The notes under the pieces: generated by a model
Database searches by the model: none
The model's input: the letters and a program-made list of their open reading frames with translations, nothing else
Told to the model about the DNA's origin: nothing
Position numbers and translations under genes: made by a program
DNA from: Ideonella sp. A 288
GTDB taxonomy: Bacteria > Pseudomonadota > Gammaproteobacteria > Burkholderiales > Burkholderiaceae_C
Assembly: GCF_002198735.1 (NCBI RefSeq)
Contig: NZ_MWLO01000118.1
Coordinates: 72,193 to 120,320, forward strand
DNA: 48,128 nucleotides
Direction: 5' to 3'
Shown here: one piece after another, positions 37,287-45,675 of the stretch
How positions within the stretch are numbered: position 1 is the first letter of the stretch
Layout: each line of letters opens with the position of its first letter

Positions 37287-39424
37287 GCGACCTCCAACGG
37301 AAGGGGGACAGGCAGGCGCTGGGCCAGCAGTTCGCGGAACTGTGCTGCGGGCATCGGCCGCGCGTACAGGAAGCCCTGGTGCAGCTGGCAGCCCTGCGCC
37401 ATCAGGGCCGCGGCCTGGGCATCGGTCTCGACACCCTCGGCCACCACCTTCAGGTCGAGCATGCGCCCGAGCGTGATGATCGAGGCCACCAGCGCGCCGT
37501 CCTTGCCGCCGTGCTGCACGTCGCGCACGAAGGAGCGGTCGATCTTCAGCTCGTCGATCGGGAAGCGCTTGAGGTAGCCCAGCGACGAGAAGCCGGTGCC
37601 GAAATCGTCCAGCGACAGGCGGAAGCCGCGCGCGCGCAGCGCCTCCAGGCGGGCCACGGCGCGGTCGATGTCGCTCATCAGCAGCGTCTCGGTCACCTCC
37701 AGCATCAGCTGGCCCGGCTGCAGGCCGTGGCGGGCGATGCGGGCCGACAGCATGTCGACGAGGTCGTCGGACATGAAACACGGCGTGGCCACGTTCACCG
37801 CCACCGGCACCAGCGGCAGGCCGTCGCGGGCCCAGCCGGCGAGCAGGCTGCAAGCCTCTTCGAGCACCCAGTCGGTCAGCGGCAGGATCAGGCCGGTTTC
37901 CTCGGCCAGCGGGATGAAATCGACCGGCGGCACCAGGCCGCGCTCGGGGTGCTGCCAGCGCACCAGCGCCTCGGCGCCGACGATGCGCCGACTGGCGGCG
38001 TCGACCTTGGGCTGCAGGTGCAGGCGCAGCTCACCATTCCCGATGGCGCGGCGCAGGTCGGCCTCGCGCGCCAACCGGGCGCTGGCCTCGGCGTTCATGG
38101 TCTCGTCGAAGAAGCGGTGCCGCGCTCGGCCGGTGCGCTTGGCCTCGTAGAGCGCCTGCTCGGCGAAGCGCACCAGCTCTGCCGGTTCGCGCGCGTCGCG
38201 CGGGAACAGCGAGATGCCGATGCTGGCGGTGACCTGCACGTCGCGGCCCGCCAGGTGGATGGGTTCGGCCACCGCCTGCAGCAGGCGCTGCGCGGCACCG
38301 GCGGCATGTTCGGCGCGGTCGAGGTCGACCAGCATCACGGTGAAGGCATTCGCCCCCAGGCGCGCCAGCACCTCGACGTGCCCGCCGTGCCGCCCGATGG
38401 CGGTGAGGTCGGCCCCGCGCGTGCCGGCTTGCAGGCGCTCGGCGATGACCCGCAGCACGCGGTCGCCGCCCTCGTGGCCGATGGCATCGTTGACGCTCTT
38501 GAAGCGGTCGATGTCGAGCTGCAGCACCGCGCACAGGCTGTCGCTGCGCCGCGCCTGCTCGAGCGCCGGCGCCGCCAGTTCGAGGAAGAAGTCGCGGTTG
38601 GGCAGGCCCGTCAGCGTGTCGTGCAGCGCCAGGTGGCGGATCTGCCGCTCGGCCTCGACCCGGTCGGTGATGTCCTGCGTGATGCCCTCGGCGGCCACCT
38701 GCCGGCCGTGCACGTCGCGCACCGGCGCGGCCTGCTCGAAGACCGTGCGGGCCACGCCGTCGAAGCGCTCGACCTGGAACACCAGCTGGTACGGCATCCC
38801 TTCGTTCTGCAGGCGCTCGCGGGCCTGGCGCACGCGCTCGCGGTCGAAGTCGCGCACCCGCTCCAGGAAGGCGTCGGCCGACGCGCACTGCATGGCCTCG
38901 GCCGGCGCGCCGAAGATGCGGGCCAGTTCTTCCGAACAGCCCATCTGGCCGCCGACGCGCAGTTCCCAGTTGCCCATGTGGGCCATGCGCTGCGCGCGGG
39001 CCAGGCTGTCGCCGCTGCGCCGCATCGCGTCCGCTGCTGCGGCCGAGCGCAGGCCGTAGCGCACGCGGTGGGCCAGCAGCACCCACTGGATGGGCTTGGT
39101 GATGAAGTCGGTGGCGCCGGCCTCGTAGGCGCGGTCGATCGACTCGGTGTCGTTCAGGCCGGTGAGCATCAGCACCGGCACGCGCGCGCCGCCGGGCAGG
39201 CGGCGCAGGCGGCGGCAGGTCTCGAAGCCGTCGATGCCCGCCATCAGCACGTCGAGCAGGACCAGGTCGAAGGGCGTAGCCTCGAAGACCGAGAGCGCCT
39301 GCTCCCCGCTGTCGGCCTCGACGATGTCGAATCCCGCATGCCTCAGCGTGCGGGCGGCCATGCCGCGCAGCAGACAGTCGTCGTCCACCACGAGCAGGCG
39401 GGAACCAGCCGGGACAGGATTCAT
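37283..39424 (-). CDS. Response regulator with PAS, degenerate GGDEF and intact EAL (c-di-GMP phosphodiesterase)
   Basis: The 713-residue cytoplasmic protein has a receiver (1-125) with phospho-acceptor Asp58 (LVLLDVLMAGIDG) and FITKPI. A PAS domain (about 135-265) ends in ITQDITDR, followed by a GGDEF domain (about 270-430) and an EAL domain (about 440-700). The cyclase signature reads GANAF at 357-361, so the GGDEF should not make c-di-GMP. The EAL domain keeps Glu485 of EAL (GAEALVRW), the metal-site Asn (VAVNVAT), Glu (EVTETLL), DDFGTG, ELKIDRSF, VVAEGVET and QGFLYARP, so phosphodiesterase activity is predicted. AGAGG lies eight bases before the ATG. It is the first gene of a seven-gene operon, and its receiver is the natural target of the Hpt domains of the downstream kinases. 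Confidence 0.9.
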   Translation of the reverse strand: MNPVPAGSRLLVVDDDCLLRGMAARTLRHAGFDIVEADSGEQALSVFEATPFDLVLLDVLMAGIDGFETCRRLRRLPGGARVPVLMLTGLNDTESIDRAYEAGATDFITKPIQWVLLAHRVRYGLRSAAAADAMRRSGDSLARAQRMAHMGNWELRVGGQMGCSEELARIFGAPAEAMQCASADAFLERVRDFDRERVRQARERLQNEGMPYQLVFQVERFDGVARTVFEQAAPVRDVHGRQVAAEGITQDITDRVEAERQIRHLALHDTLTGLPNRDFFLELAAPALEQARRSDSLCAVLQLDIDRFKSVNDAIGHEGGDRVLRVIAERLQAGTRGADLTAIGRHGGHVEVLARLGANAFTVMLVDLDRAEHAAGAAQRLLQAVAEPIHLAGRDVQVTASIGISLFPRDAREPAELVRFAEQALYEAKRTGRARHRFFDETMNAEASARLAREADLRRAIGNGELRLHLQPKVDAASRRIVGAEALVRWQHPERGLVPPVDFIPLAEETGLILPLTDWVLEEACSLLAGWARDGLPLVPVAVNVATPCFMSDDLVDMLSARIARHGLQPGQLMLEVTETLLMSDIDRAVARLEALRARGFRLSLDDFGTGFSSLGYLKRFPIDELKIDRSFVRDVQHGGKDGALVASIITLGRMLDLKVVAEGVETDAQAAALMAQGCQLHQGFLYARPMPAAQFRELLAQRLPVPLPLEVA

Positions 39425-39664
39425 CGGGTGCAGCCTCTTGGGGTCATCGGTCGTGGGGCACCGCAGCCGGCCGGGCGGTGGCCGCCGACTGCGGTCCGAT
39501 GACGCTCCCCCGGCAGGACTCGGCCCTGCGTTCCCCAGTTTCGGCCACCATTCCAGGCGGCTTGAGCCGATGAAGGGCGCCGATCGGCCCTTGTTCACGC
39601 TGCGACGGGCCGAATCGGGCCCAATCGGGCCCGTCGGGCCCGGGATGCCGTCCCGGCGCGGCGT
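39425..39664 (-). promoter_or_regulatory. Upstream region of the signalling operon
   Basis: This 240-bp gap separates the alpha/beta hydrolase gene end from the EAL-protein start and must hold the promoter for the operon. It contains a perfect palindrome GCCGATCGGC (39579-39588) and a tandem repeat of AATCGGGCCC (39613-39622, 39623-39632) with a near-copy to 39641. I could not identify certain -35/-10 elements. Confidence 0.45.
39613..39641. repeat. 10-bp tandem repeat, two copies plus a near-copy
   Basis: AATCGGGCCC is repeated exactly at 39613-39622 and 39623-39632, and GTCGGGCCC follows. It lies 24 bp beyond the stop of the alpha/beta hydrolase gene. Function unknown. Confidence 0.7.
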
Positions 39665-40504
39665 TCAGCCGGCGGCGAAGAAGCGCTCGACCAGCCCGAA
39701 GTGCTCGGGCGTGTTCAGCGCCGGCGCGTGGCCGCAGTCGGGCAGCGTGACGACCACCGCCCGCGGGCCGCGGCTGCGCATGGCCTCGGCCACCTCGGGC
39801 AGCAGCAGGTCGCTGGTGGCGCCGCGCAGCACCAGCACCGGGATGTCCAGGCTGTCCCAGGCCGGCCACTGGTCGTAGTCGTCGGGGTGGGCGGTGAACT
39901 GGCGCACCATCGCCGGGTCGTAGTGCGGCGTCACCCGCCCGTCGGGCAGCCGGCGCATGCTGGACTCAGTCAGCCGGCGCCACTGCACGTCGCTCAGCCA
40001 GCCGTAGGGCTTGTAGACAGTGCGGAAGTACTGTTCCAGCTCGCCCATGGTGTCGAAGGCCGGCGGGCTGCCGGCATAGCTGCGGATGCGCTCGACCGCC
40101 GGCTTCGCCAGCTCGGGACCGATGTCGTTGAGCACCAGGCGGCGGATGCGGCCGCGCAGCGGGCCGGCGGCCGCGTGCAGGCCGATGGCCCCGCCCATCG
40201 ACGTGCCCAGCCAGCGGCACTGCGAGATGCCCAGCTGGTCGAGCAGCGATTCGGCCAGGCGCGTGTAGAACGCCAGGCAGTACTCGTCGTCGGGCGCCGG
40301 GCTCCACTGCGACAGGCCCCGGCCCAGCGTGTCCGGGCAGATGACGCGGTAGCGGCTGGACAGGTGCGCGGCGATGTCGTCCATGTCGCGCCCGGTGCGC
40401 GCCAGGCCGTGCCAGGCGATGACCACCTCGTGGTGCGAGGCACCCCATTCGGTGACGTGGAGTTCTCGGCCTGCGCAGCGCAGGTAGCGGGAGGCGAAGC
40501 TCAT
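39665..40504 (-). CDS. Alpha/beta hydrolase
   Basis: This 279-residue cytoplasmic protein has the alpha/beta hydrolase fold: the oxyanion segment WHGLARTG, the nucleophile elbow with Ser102 (LGTSMGGAIG), a likely acid Asp in VLRGATSDLL and the catalytic His259 (PDCGHAP). No signal peptide is present. It lies 22 bp after the 3-hydroxybutyrate oligomer hydrolase gene and is the last gene of the liv-type operon. An esterase acting on short hydroxyalkanoate esters or lactones is a reasonable guess from context, but the substrate is not shown by the sequence. Confidence 0.87.
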   Translation of the reverse strand: MSFASRYLRCAGRELHVTEWGASHHEVVIAWHGLARTGRDMDDIAAHLSSRYRVICPDTLGRGLSQWSPAPDDEYCLAFYTRLAESLLDQLGISQCRWLGTSMGGAIGLHAAAGPLRGRIRRLVLNDIGPELAKPAVERIRSYAGSPPAFDTMGELEQYFRTVYKPYGWLSDVQWRRLTESSMRRLPDGRVTPHYDPAMVRQFTAHPDDYDQWPAWDSLDIPVLVLRGATSDLLLPEVAEAMRSRGPRAVVVTLPDCGHAPALNTPEHFGLVERFFAAG

Positions 40505-40526
40505 CGCGGTGGCACCCGGGTCGCGG

Positions 40527-42665
40527 TCAGTCGGGCACGGACAGCGTCGTGCCGCTCATCGTGATGGCGTCGGCGTTCTGCGGCGCGGCCGAGATGGCCG
40601 GCACGTTGGCCGCCGTCAGCGCCGGCGCCGAACCCGGCGTGCCGCCGCGCGGCAGCGTGCGCACCACCTGGCTGGGCGGCAGCGCGGTGCCGTTCTTCAG
40701 GTGCGCGTACATCGCGTCGAGCGCACGGAACAGGTACAGGTGCAGCGGCACGTAGCGCGTGTCGTAGCCGGGCAGCACTGCCGGCAGGCCGATGAAGCCG
40801 TCGAAGTGCTGGGCATTGGCCACCTCGATGTACGACAGCTTGCTGTTGGCACCTTCCACGGTCTTGCTCATCGCGGTGTAGGGCCGCGAGGTGTGGTTGA
40901 CCGGCAGCAGCGCGTCGTCACGCCCGTGCACGATCAGTGCCGGCTTGCCGCCCAGGCGGCCGCTGCGGCGGGTTTCGTCGACGCCCGCCTGCAGCGCCCG
41001 CGCGGTGGGGCCGGTGCCGCCGATCAGGTCGCGCAGGCACAGCGCGCCGTCGAGGTTGAAATCCTGCACCAGCGTGGACGGCGAGAACGAGAACAGGTCG
41101 CGCAGCGGCGCGCCCGGGCTCAGGTTGTTGATCAGTTGCACGCCGGCCGACGGCGGCACGCCGTTGCCGGTGGCGAACAGCGGCAGCACCGCCGCCGTGG
41201 CCAGCGCCGTGGGCACGCCCTGCGGGGTGGTGGCGCCGAAGCTGTAGCCGCACAGGTGGTCCTTGACGCTGGCGCGGGACAGCGCGTTGGCGAAGGTGAC
41301 GCTCACCGCCGAGGCGATCTCGAAGGCCGCGTGCGACGCGTGCAGCACCGCCGCCTCGGGCTCCCAGCCGTAGTCGCGCAGCTTCTGCAGCGCCTCGTCG
41401 GCCTGGGCCGTCGTGGTGCTGGCGGTGAGCAGGCCCTTGGCCTTCAGCGACGCGCAGCGGTTGGTGGCGAAGGCCGTGACGACGAAGGCCGCGCCCGGCG
41501 TGCCGGCCACCTGCGGCGACAGCGCGGCGCAGCTTTGGTAAAGGTTGGCGTAGGTGGTGAAGTCGACCAGCGTCTTGCCGATGGTGGGCTGCGCGGTGAT
41601 GCCGCGGCGCACCGTCACGCCCGGGTTGGGCGGCATCTCGATGGCCGGCTCGGCCACCGCCACGCCGTCGATCAGGCCGGCGCGGTCGATCTCGGCCGCG
41701 GCGATGGCAGCGCCGCCGCCGTTGGACACGCTGGAGGCGATGACGATGGTGTTCTCGGGCCGGATGCGGCGCTCGTGCGCGCCGGTGACCAGCGTCTGGC
41801 CGTAGCGCTCGTTGAGCACCCAGAACGCGAACTCCACCGCCTGCAGCGTGAAGTTGCCCCAATCCTTCTCGGGGTTGCGCTGCGAGTGGGCGTGCTTGAA
41901 GGCAAAGCGGTTCGGCGTGGCGGCGTTGAAGGCCGTCAGGTCGGTGGCCGACAGCGCGGCGCGGAAGGCCGCCTGCGCGCCGGCGGTGGCCGACGCGCTG
42001 CGCGTACCGTCGATCAGCGGCACGGTGTCGGCCGCCAGGTCGTGCGGCGCGCTGCCGGTGCCCTTGTCGGTGTAGGCCACGGCGCAGCCGCGCTTCAGGC
42101 CCCATTCGCCGGTGGAGATGGCGCCGTAGACGCCGCGCGAGCCCGACGAGGTGGCGGTGACGATGCAGGGCTGCGCGGGGTCGAAGCCGGCCGGCACCTG
42201 CACCATCAGCGTGACGTTGCGCTGGCCGCTGCCGTCGTCGCTGAAGGTGATGGTCTCGGTGCCGGCGATGCGGCCTTCGCCGCTGCCGACCACGCCGGCC
42301 GCGTCGACGTTGGGGCCGTAGAACACGCCGTAGCCGCCGTTGGTGGTGGTGTCGACCAGCCCGCGGTAGCTGCTGTGGATGGCCAGCCGGCGCAGCTCGG
42401 CCGCGGTGGGCACGGCCGACAGCGTGGGCGCCACGGCCGAGGCCAGGCCGCTGCGGCCCAGGCCGGCGGTGAGCAGGTCGTCGGTGACGCCGTCGTAGGT
42501 GGTGGTCTTCACCGTGCCCACGAAGCTCGGCTTGACGCTGACCTCGACCGAATCGCCGCCGCCGCAGGCGCCGAGGGCCAGGGAGGCGGCCAGCGCCACG
42601 GCCACGATCGGCGGGCGGGGCGGCGTGAGCATGCGGATGGGCAGGTGCGGTGCGTCGTGGGTCAT
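40527..42665 (-). CDS. D-(-)-3-hydroxybutyrate oligomer hydrolase, exported lipoprotein-like
   Basis: The 712-residue precursor matches the 3-hydroxybutyrate oligomer hydrolase family, which cleaves soluble oligomers released from polyhydroxybutyrate into monomer. The nucleophile is probably Ser314 in ASSVSNGGGAA, with family segments GVYGAISTGEWGLKRGCAVAYTDKG (about 185-210) and ALIVHGRDDALLPVNH near the C-terminal acid. The N-terminus is a signal sequence ending in a lipobox (SLALGAC), so anchoring in the envelope is predicted. ATG 42665 has a strong GAGGAG eight bases before it, and is preferred over an ATG 21 bases upstream. The gene starts 22 bp after the LivM stop, so it is transcribed with the transporter. 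This suggests monomer uptake by that system. Confidence 0.88.
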   Translation of the reverse strand: MTHDAPHLPIRMLTPPRPPIVAVALAASLALGACGGGDSVEVSVKPSFVGTVKTTTYDGVTDDLLTAGLGRSGLASAVAPTLSAVPTAAELRRLAIHSSYRGLVDTTTNGGYGVFYGPNVDAAGVVGSGEGRIAGTETITFSDDGSGQRNVTLMVQVPAGFDPAQPCIVTATSSGSRGVYGAISTGEWGLKRGCAVAYTDKGTGSAPHDLAADTVPLIDGTRSASATAGAQAAFRAALSATDLTAFNAATPNRFAFKHAHSQRNPEKDWGNFTLQAVEFAFWVLNERYGQTLVTGAHERRIRPENTIVIASSVSNGGGAAIAAAEIDRAGLIDGVAVAEPAIEMPPNPGVTVRRGITAQPTIGKTLVDFTTYANLYQSCAALSPQVAGTPGAAFVVTAFATNRCASLKAKGLLTASTTTAQADEALQKLRDYGWEPEAAVLHASHAAFEIASAVSVTFANALSRASVKDHLCGYSFGATTPQGVPTALATAAVLPLFATGNGVPPSAGVQLINNLSPGAPLRDLFSFSPSTLVQDFNLDGALCLRDLIGGTGPTARALQAGVDETRRSGRLGGKPALIVHGRDDALLPVNHTSRPYTAMSKTVEGANSKLSYIEVANAQHFDGFIGLPAVLPGYDTRYVPLHLYLFRALDAMYAHLKNGTALPPSQVVRTLPRGGTPGSAPALTAANVPAISAAPQNADAITMSGTTLSVPD

Positions 42666-42687
42666 CGGGTCTCTCCTCGTGGTCATG

Positions 42688-43764
42688 TCATTTGTTCGAT
42701 GGCGCCGGTGCCATCGCGCGCAAGCGGCCCACCACCCCGGCGGGGAAGTGGTACACCGACAGCACGAACAGCACGCCCAGCCACAGCAGCCAGCGGTCGG
42801 GCGAGACCAGCTGCCCCAGCACGGGCACGCCGTCGAGCGCGCCGCCGGCCAGCTTCAGCAGGTCTTGCAGGTAGTTCTGGGCCAGCACGAACAGCACCGA
42901 GCCGATCACCGCGCCGTACATCGTGCCCATGCCGCCGATCACGACGATGAGCAGGATGTCGAGCATGATCTCGAAGCTCAGCGTGGTGTCGGGCCCGGTG
43001 TAGCGCAGCCACAGCGCCAGCAGCACGCCGGCCAGGGTGGCGAACAGCGCCGCCAGCACGTTGCCGAGCGTGCGGTACACCACCGTGCGGAAGCCGATGG
43101 CCTCTGCGCGGAAGTCGTTCTCGCGGATGGCCTGCAGCACGCGGCCGAAGGGCGAATTGACGATGCGCAGCATGGCCAGGAACAGCACCACCGCGGCCAC
43201 GAACAGCAGGTAGTAGGCCACCAGCTTGCCGTCGACCGCCACCCCGAGCAGCGGCTGCTCGAAGGGCTCGAAGCTGGGTGACAGCCATTCGGGGTTCTTG
43301 AAGGTGAGGCCGTCCTCGCCGCCGGTGAAGTCGCTCAGTTGCGACGCCAGGGTCTGGAAGGCCGTGGCCACCGCCAGCGTGATCATCGCGTAGAAGATGG
43401 CCTTCACGCGCAGCGAGAACAGGCCGATCACCAGCGACAGCACCAGCGACACCGCCAGCGCCGCGGCGGTGCCGGCGGCCACCGCCGGCCAGCCCTCACC
43501 CAGCCGCGTGCTGGCGATGGCCACGCCATAGGCGCCGATGCCGAAGAACATGGTGTGCGCGAAGCTCACGATGCCGGTGTAGCCCAGCAGCAGGTCGTAG
43601 CTGGCCACCAGCACGATGAACACCAGCATCTTGGCCGCCACGCCCAGCGCCTTGCTGCCGGGGAACAGGAACGGGGCCAGCGCCAGGCCGACCACCACGA
43701 GCACCAGCGCCAGCGCCAGCAGGCGGCTGCGCGGCAGGTCGTGCGAAAGGAGTCTGGCGATCAT
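42688..43764 (-). CDS. livM: Branched-chain amino acid-type ABC permease, LivM family
   Basis: The 358-residue membrane protein has about eight to ten TM helices and the LivM signatures: LVASYDLLLGYTGIVSFAH, FGIGAYG, the coupling loop with PFGRVLQAIRENDFRAEAIG, and VIGGMGTMYGAVIG. It pairs with the LivH-type permease encoded 3 bp upstream. The ligand class of such permeases includes amino acids, amides, urea and hydroxy or aromatic acids, so the symbol reflects family only. Confidence 0.9.
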   Translation of the reverse strand: MIARLLSHDLPRSRLLALALVLVVVGLALAPFLFPGSKALGVAAKMLVFIVLVASYDLLLGYTGIVSFAHTMFFGIGAYGVAIASTRLGEGWPAVAAGTAAALAVSLVLSLVIGLFSLRVKAIFYAMITLAVATAFQTLASQLSDFTGGEDGLTFKNPEWLSPSFEPFEQPLLGVAVDGKLVAYYLLFVAAVVLFLAMLRIVNSPFGRVLQAIRENDFRAEAIGFRTVVYRTLGNVLAALFATLAGVLLALWLRYTGPDTTLSFEIMLDILLIVVIGGMGTMYGAVIGSVLFVLAQNYLQDLLKLAGGALDGVPVLGQLVSPDRWLLWLGVLFVLSVYHFPAGVVGRLRAMAPAPSNK

Positions 43765-43767
43765 GGC

Positions 43768-44793
43768 TCAGCGATTCGTCACGGGATAGAGCCCCTGCGG
43801 GCGCCACAGCAGCACCGCCACCATCAGGCCGATGTTGGAGAACAGGGCCACCTTGGGGGCCAGGAAGCCGGTGTAGTTGGCCATCAGCCCCACCAGCAGC
43901 GCGCCGACGAAGCAGCCCAGCGTGCTGCCCAGCCCGCCGATGATGATGACGATGAAGATGAGCACGTTGACCTGCGCGCCCATCTGCGGCGTGACGCTCT
44001 GCTGGTACAGGCCCCACAGCACGCCGCCCAGCCCGGCCAGCGCGCTGCCCGCGGCGAACACGCCGACGAACAGTCGCCGGATGCGGTAGCCCAGCGACTC
44101 GACCATCTCGCGGTCTTGCACGCCGGCGCGGATGAGCAGTCCGAGCTTGGTGCGGTTGAGCGTGAACAGCAGCACCGCCAGCACCAGCGCGCCGATGCCG
44201 GCGGCGAGCACGCGGTACTTCTCGATGGCGGCATCGCCGACGAACCACGAGCCGCGCAGCAGTTCGGGCAGCGGCATCGGGATCTGCAGCGGGCCCCAGA
44301 CGACCTTGATCAGCTCTTCGCCGACGATCATGCCGCCCATGGTGATGAGGATCTGCTTGAGGTGCAGGCCGTACACCGGCCGCACCAGCAGCCGCTCGAA
44401 CACCCAGCCCAGCGCCCCGGCCACGGCCATCGCGGCCAGCATGCTGACGAAGACGATGCCCAGCGCCGCCGGCCCCGAGGCCGACTCCAGCCCGCCGAAG
44501 CCGGCGTAGACGCTGGTGGCCACGAAGGCGCCGAGCGCGATGAACACGCCGTGGCCGAAGTTCAGCACGTCCATCAGGCCGAACACCAGCGTCAGGCCCG
44601 AGGCGATGACGAAGATGATCATGCCCATCGCCAGGCCGGCCACGGTGAGCGTGAGCCAGGTGGCGGGCGAACCCACCAGCGGCAGCGCCAGGCCCAGCAC
44701 CGCGGCCAGCAGCGCCAGCGGGCGCCAGTCGAATTCGGCCTTCGGCACCGCGCTGGGCACGGTGCTGCCGGCGGTGGTGGTGGCGGTGGTCAT
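43768..44793 (-). CDS. livH: Branched-chain amino acid-type ABC permease, LivH family
   Basis: The 341-residue membrane protein has the LivH pattern: SGLTLVFGLMDVLNFGHGVF, ALGAFVA, RPVYG, the coupling loop (RTKLGLLIRAGVQDREMVESLG) and IIGGLGSTLGCFVGALLVG. Its N-terminus carries about 25 extra polar residues (Thr/Ala-rich) before the first helix. The ATG overlaps the LivF stop in ATGA. It forms the membrane channel with LivM. Confidence 0.9.
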   Translation of the reverse strand: MTTATTTAGSTVPSAVPKAEFDWRPLALLAAVLGLALPLVGSPATWLTLTVAGLAMGMIIFVIASGLTLVFGLMDVLNFGHGVFIALGAFVATSVYAGFGGLESASGPAALGIVFVSMLAAMAVAGALGWVFERLLVRPVYGLHLKQILITMGGMIVGEELIKVVWGPLQIPMPLPELLRGSWFVGDAAIEKYRVLAAGIGALVLAVLLFTLNRTKLGLLIRAGVQDREMVESLGYRIRRLFVGVFAAGSALAGLGGVLWGLYQQSVTPQMGAQVNVLIFIVIIIGGLGSTLGCFVGALLVGLMANYTGFLAPKVALFSNIGLMVAVLLWRPQGLYPVTNR

Positions 44794-45527
44794 TGGTGCA
44801 CTCCCAGCGACAGGCCCAGCAGCCGCTGCTGCAGCGACTCGTCCTCGGCCAGTTCGCGCATGGCACCGGCGTGCACGACGCGGCCGTTGTCCATCACCGC
44901 CACGCGGTCGCCCAGCGCGCGGGCCATCATGAAGTTCTGCTCCACCAGCACGATGGTGGTGCGCTGGCGCTTGAGCTCGTTGAAGGCGGTGATCAGGTTC
45001 TGGATGATCGCCGGTGCCAGGCCCTTGCTGGGCTCGTCGATCAGCAGCAGCGCACGCGGCTCGCAGATGGCGCGGGCCACGGCCAGCATCTGCTTCTGGC
45101 CGCCGCTGAGCTTGCCGGCCGGGTACAGCCAGAACTTCTTCAGCGCCGGGAACAGGCCGAAGATCCAGTCGAGCCGCTGCGTGTCCAGTTCGCCGGCATG
45201 CCGCGCGGCGCGGGCCGCCAGCACCATGTTCTCCTTCACCGTCAGGTCGGTGAAGATGCCCATGTTCTCGGGCACGTAGGCGATGCCCAGGCCGGCGATG
45301 CCGGGCGTGTCGGTGGCCTTGATCGACTGGCCGCGGAAACGCACCTCGCCCTGCGTGGCCCTCCACAGGCCCATGATCGTGCGCAGCGTGGTGGTCTTGC
45401 CGGCACCGTTGCGGCCCAGCAGCATCGTCACCTCGCCCTCGTGCGCCTCGAAGTCCACGCCGTGCAGGATGTGGTACGCGCCGATGTGCGTATGCACGCC
45501 GCGCAGTTCCAACAGCGGTTCGGTCAT
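44790..45527 (-). CDS. livF: Branched-chain amino acid-type ABC ATPase, LivF family
   Basis: This 245-residue ATPase has Walker A (LLGRNGAGKTTTLRTIMG), the PENMGIFTDLTVKEN segment typical of LivF, signature LSGGQKQMLAVARAI, Walker B (LLLIDEPSKGLAP) and H-loop (VLVEQNF). Its start ATG overlaps the stop of a 26-codon reading frame lying in the tandem repeat between LivG and LivF, and its own stop overlaps the LivH start. The 3' end of the gene and the 3' end of the repeat share the sequence GTGCACCAATGACC. Confidence 0.9.
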   Translation of the reverse strand: MTEPLLELRGVHTHIGAYHILHGVDFEAHEGEVTMLLGRNGAGKTTTLRTIMGLWRATQGEVRFRGQSIKATDTPGIAGLGIAYVPENMGIFTDLTVKENMVLAARAARHAGELDTQRLDWIFGLFPALKKFWLYPAGKLSGGQKQMLAVARAICEPRALLLIDEPSKGLAPAIIQNLITAFNELKRQRTTIVLVEQNFMMARALGDRVAVMDNGRVVHAGAMRELAEDESLQQRLLGLSLGVHQ

Positions 45528-45601
45528 TGGTGCACCCTACGGCCTGCGGCCGGTCCCGCCAAGCGGGAATGAGCCCCTTCGGGCGGCCGGGCGGGGCTCA
45601 T
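45524..45601 (-). CDS. Possible 25-residue coupling peptide, second copy
   Basis: It is identical to the first copy except for its final residue (Gln instead of Pro). Its ATG overlaps the stop of the first copy, and its TGA overlaps the livF ATG. If translated, it would pass ribosomes from livG to livF. Independent function of the peptide is doubtful. Confidence 0.35.
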   Translation of the reverse strand: MSPARPPEGAHSRLAGPAAGRRVHQ

Positions 45602-45675
45602 GGGTGCACCCTACGGCCTGCGGCCGGTCCCGCCAAGCGGGAATGAGCCCCTTCGGGCGGCCGGGCGGGGCTCAT
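45528..45675 (-). repeat. 74-bp direct tandem duplication between livG and livF
   Basis: Copies at 45528-45601 and 45602-45675 are identical over 73 of 74 bases. Each contains three inverted repeats: GGCC-TGC-GGCC, TCCCGC-CAA-GCGGGA and GAGCCCC...GGGGCTC. The unit is thus palindrome-rich like REP elements. On the minus strand each copy begins at an ATGAGCCCC and carries a 26-codon frame. It fills almost the whole gap between livG and livF. Confidence 0.95.
45598..45675 (-). CDS. Possible 25-residue coupling peptide, first copy
   Basis: This 26-codon frame starts at an ATG that overlaps the livG stop (ATGA) and ends at a TGA that overlaps the ATG of the second copy. The peptide begins MSPARPPEG and ends GRRVHP. 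It has no ribosome site of its own, so translation would rely on coupling from livG. It may be a fortuitous frame in a palindromic element; I list it because the overlap chain is exact. Confidence 0.35.
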   Translation of the reverse strand: MSPARPPEGAHSRLAGPAAGRRVHP

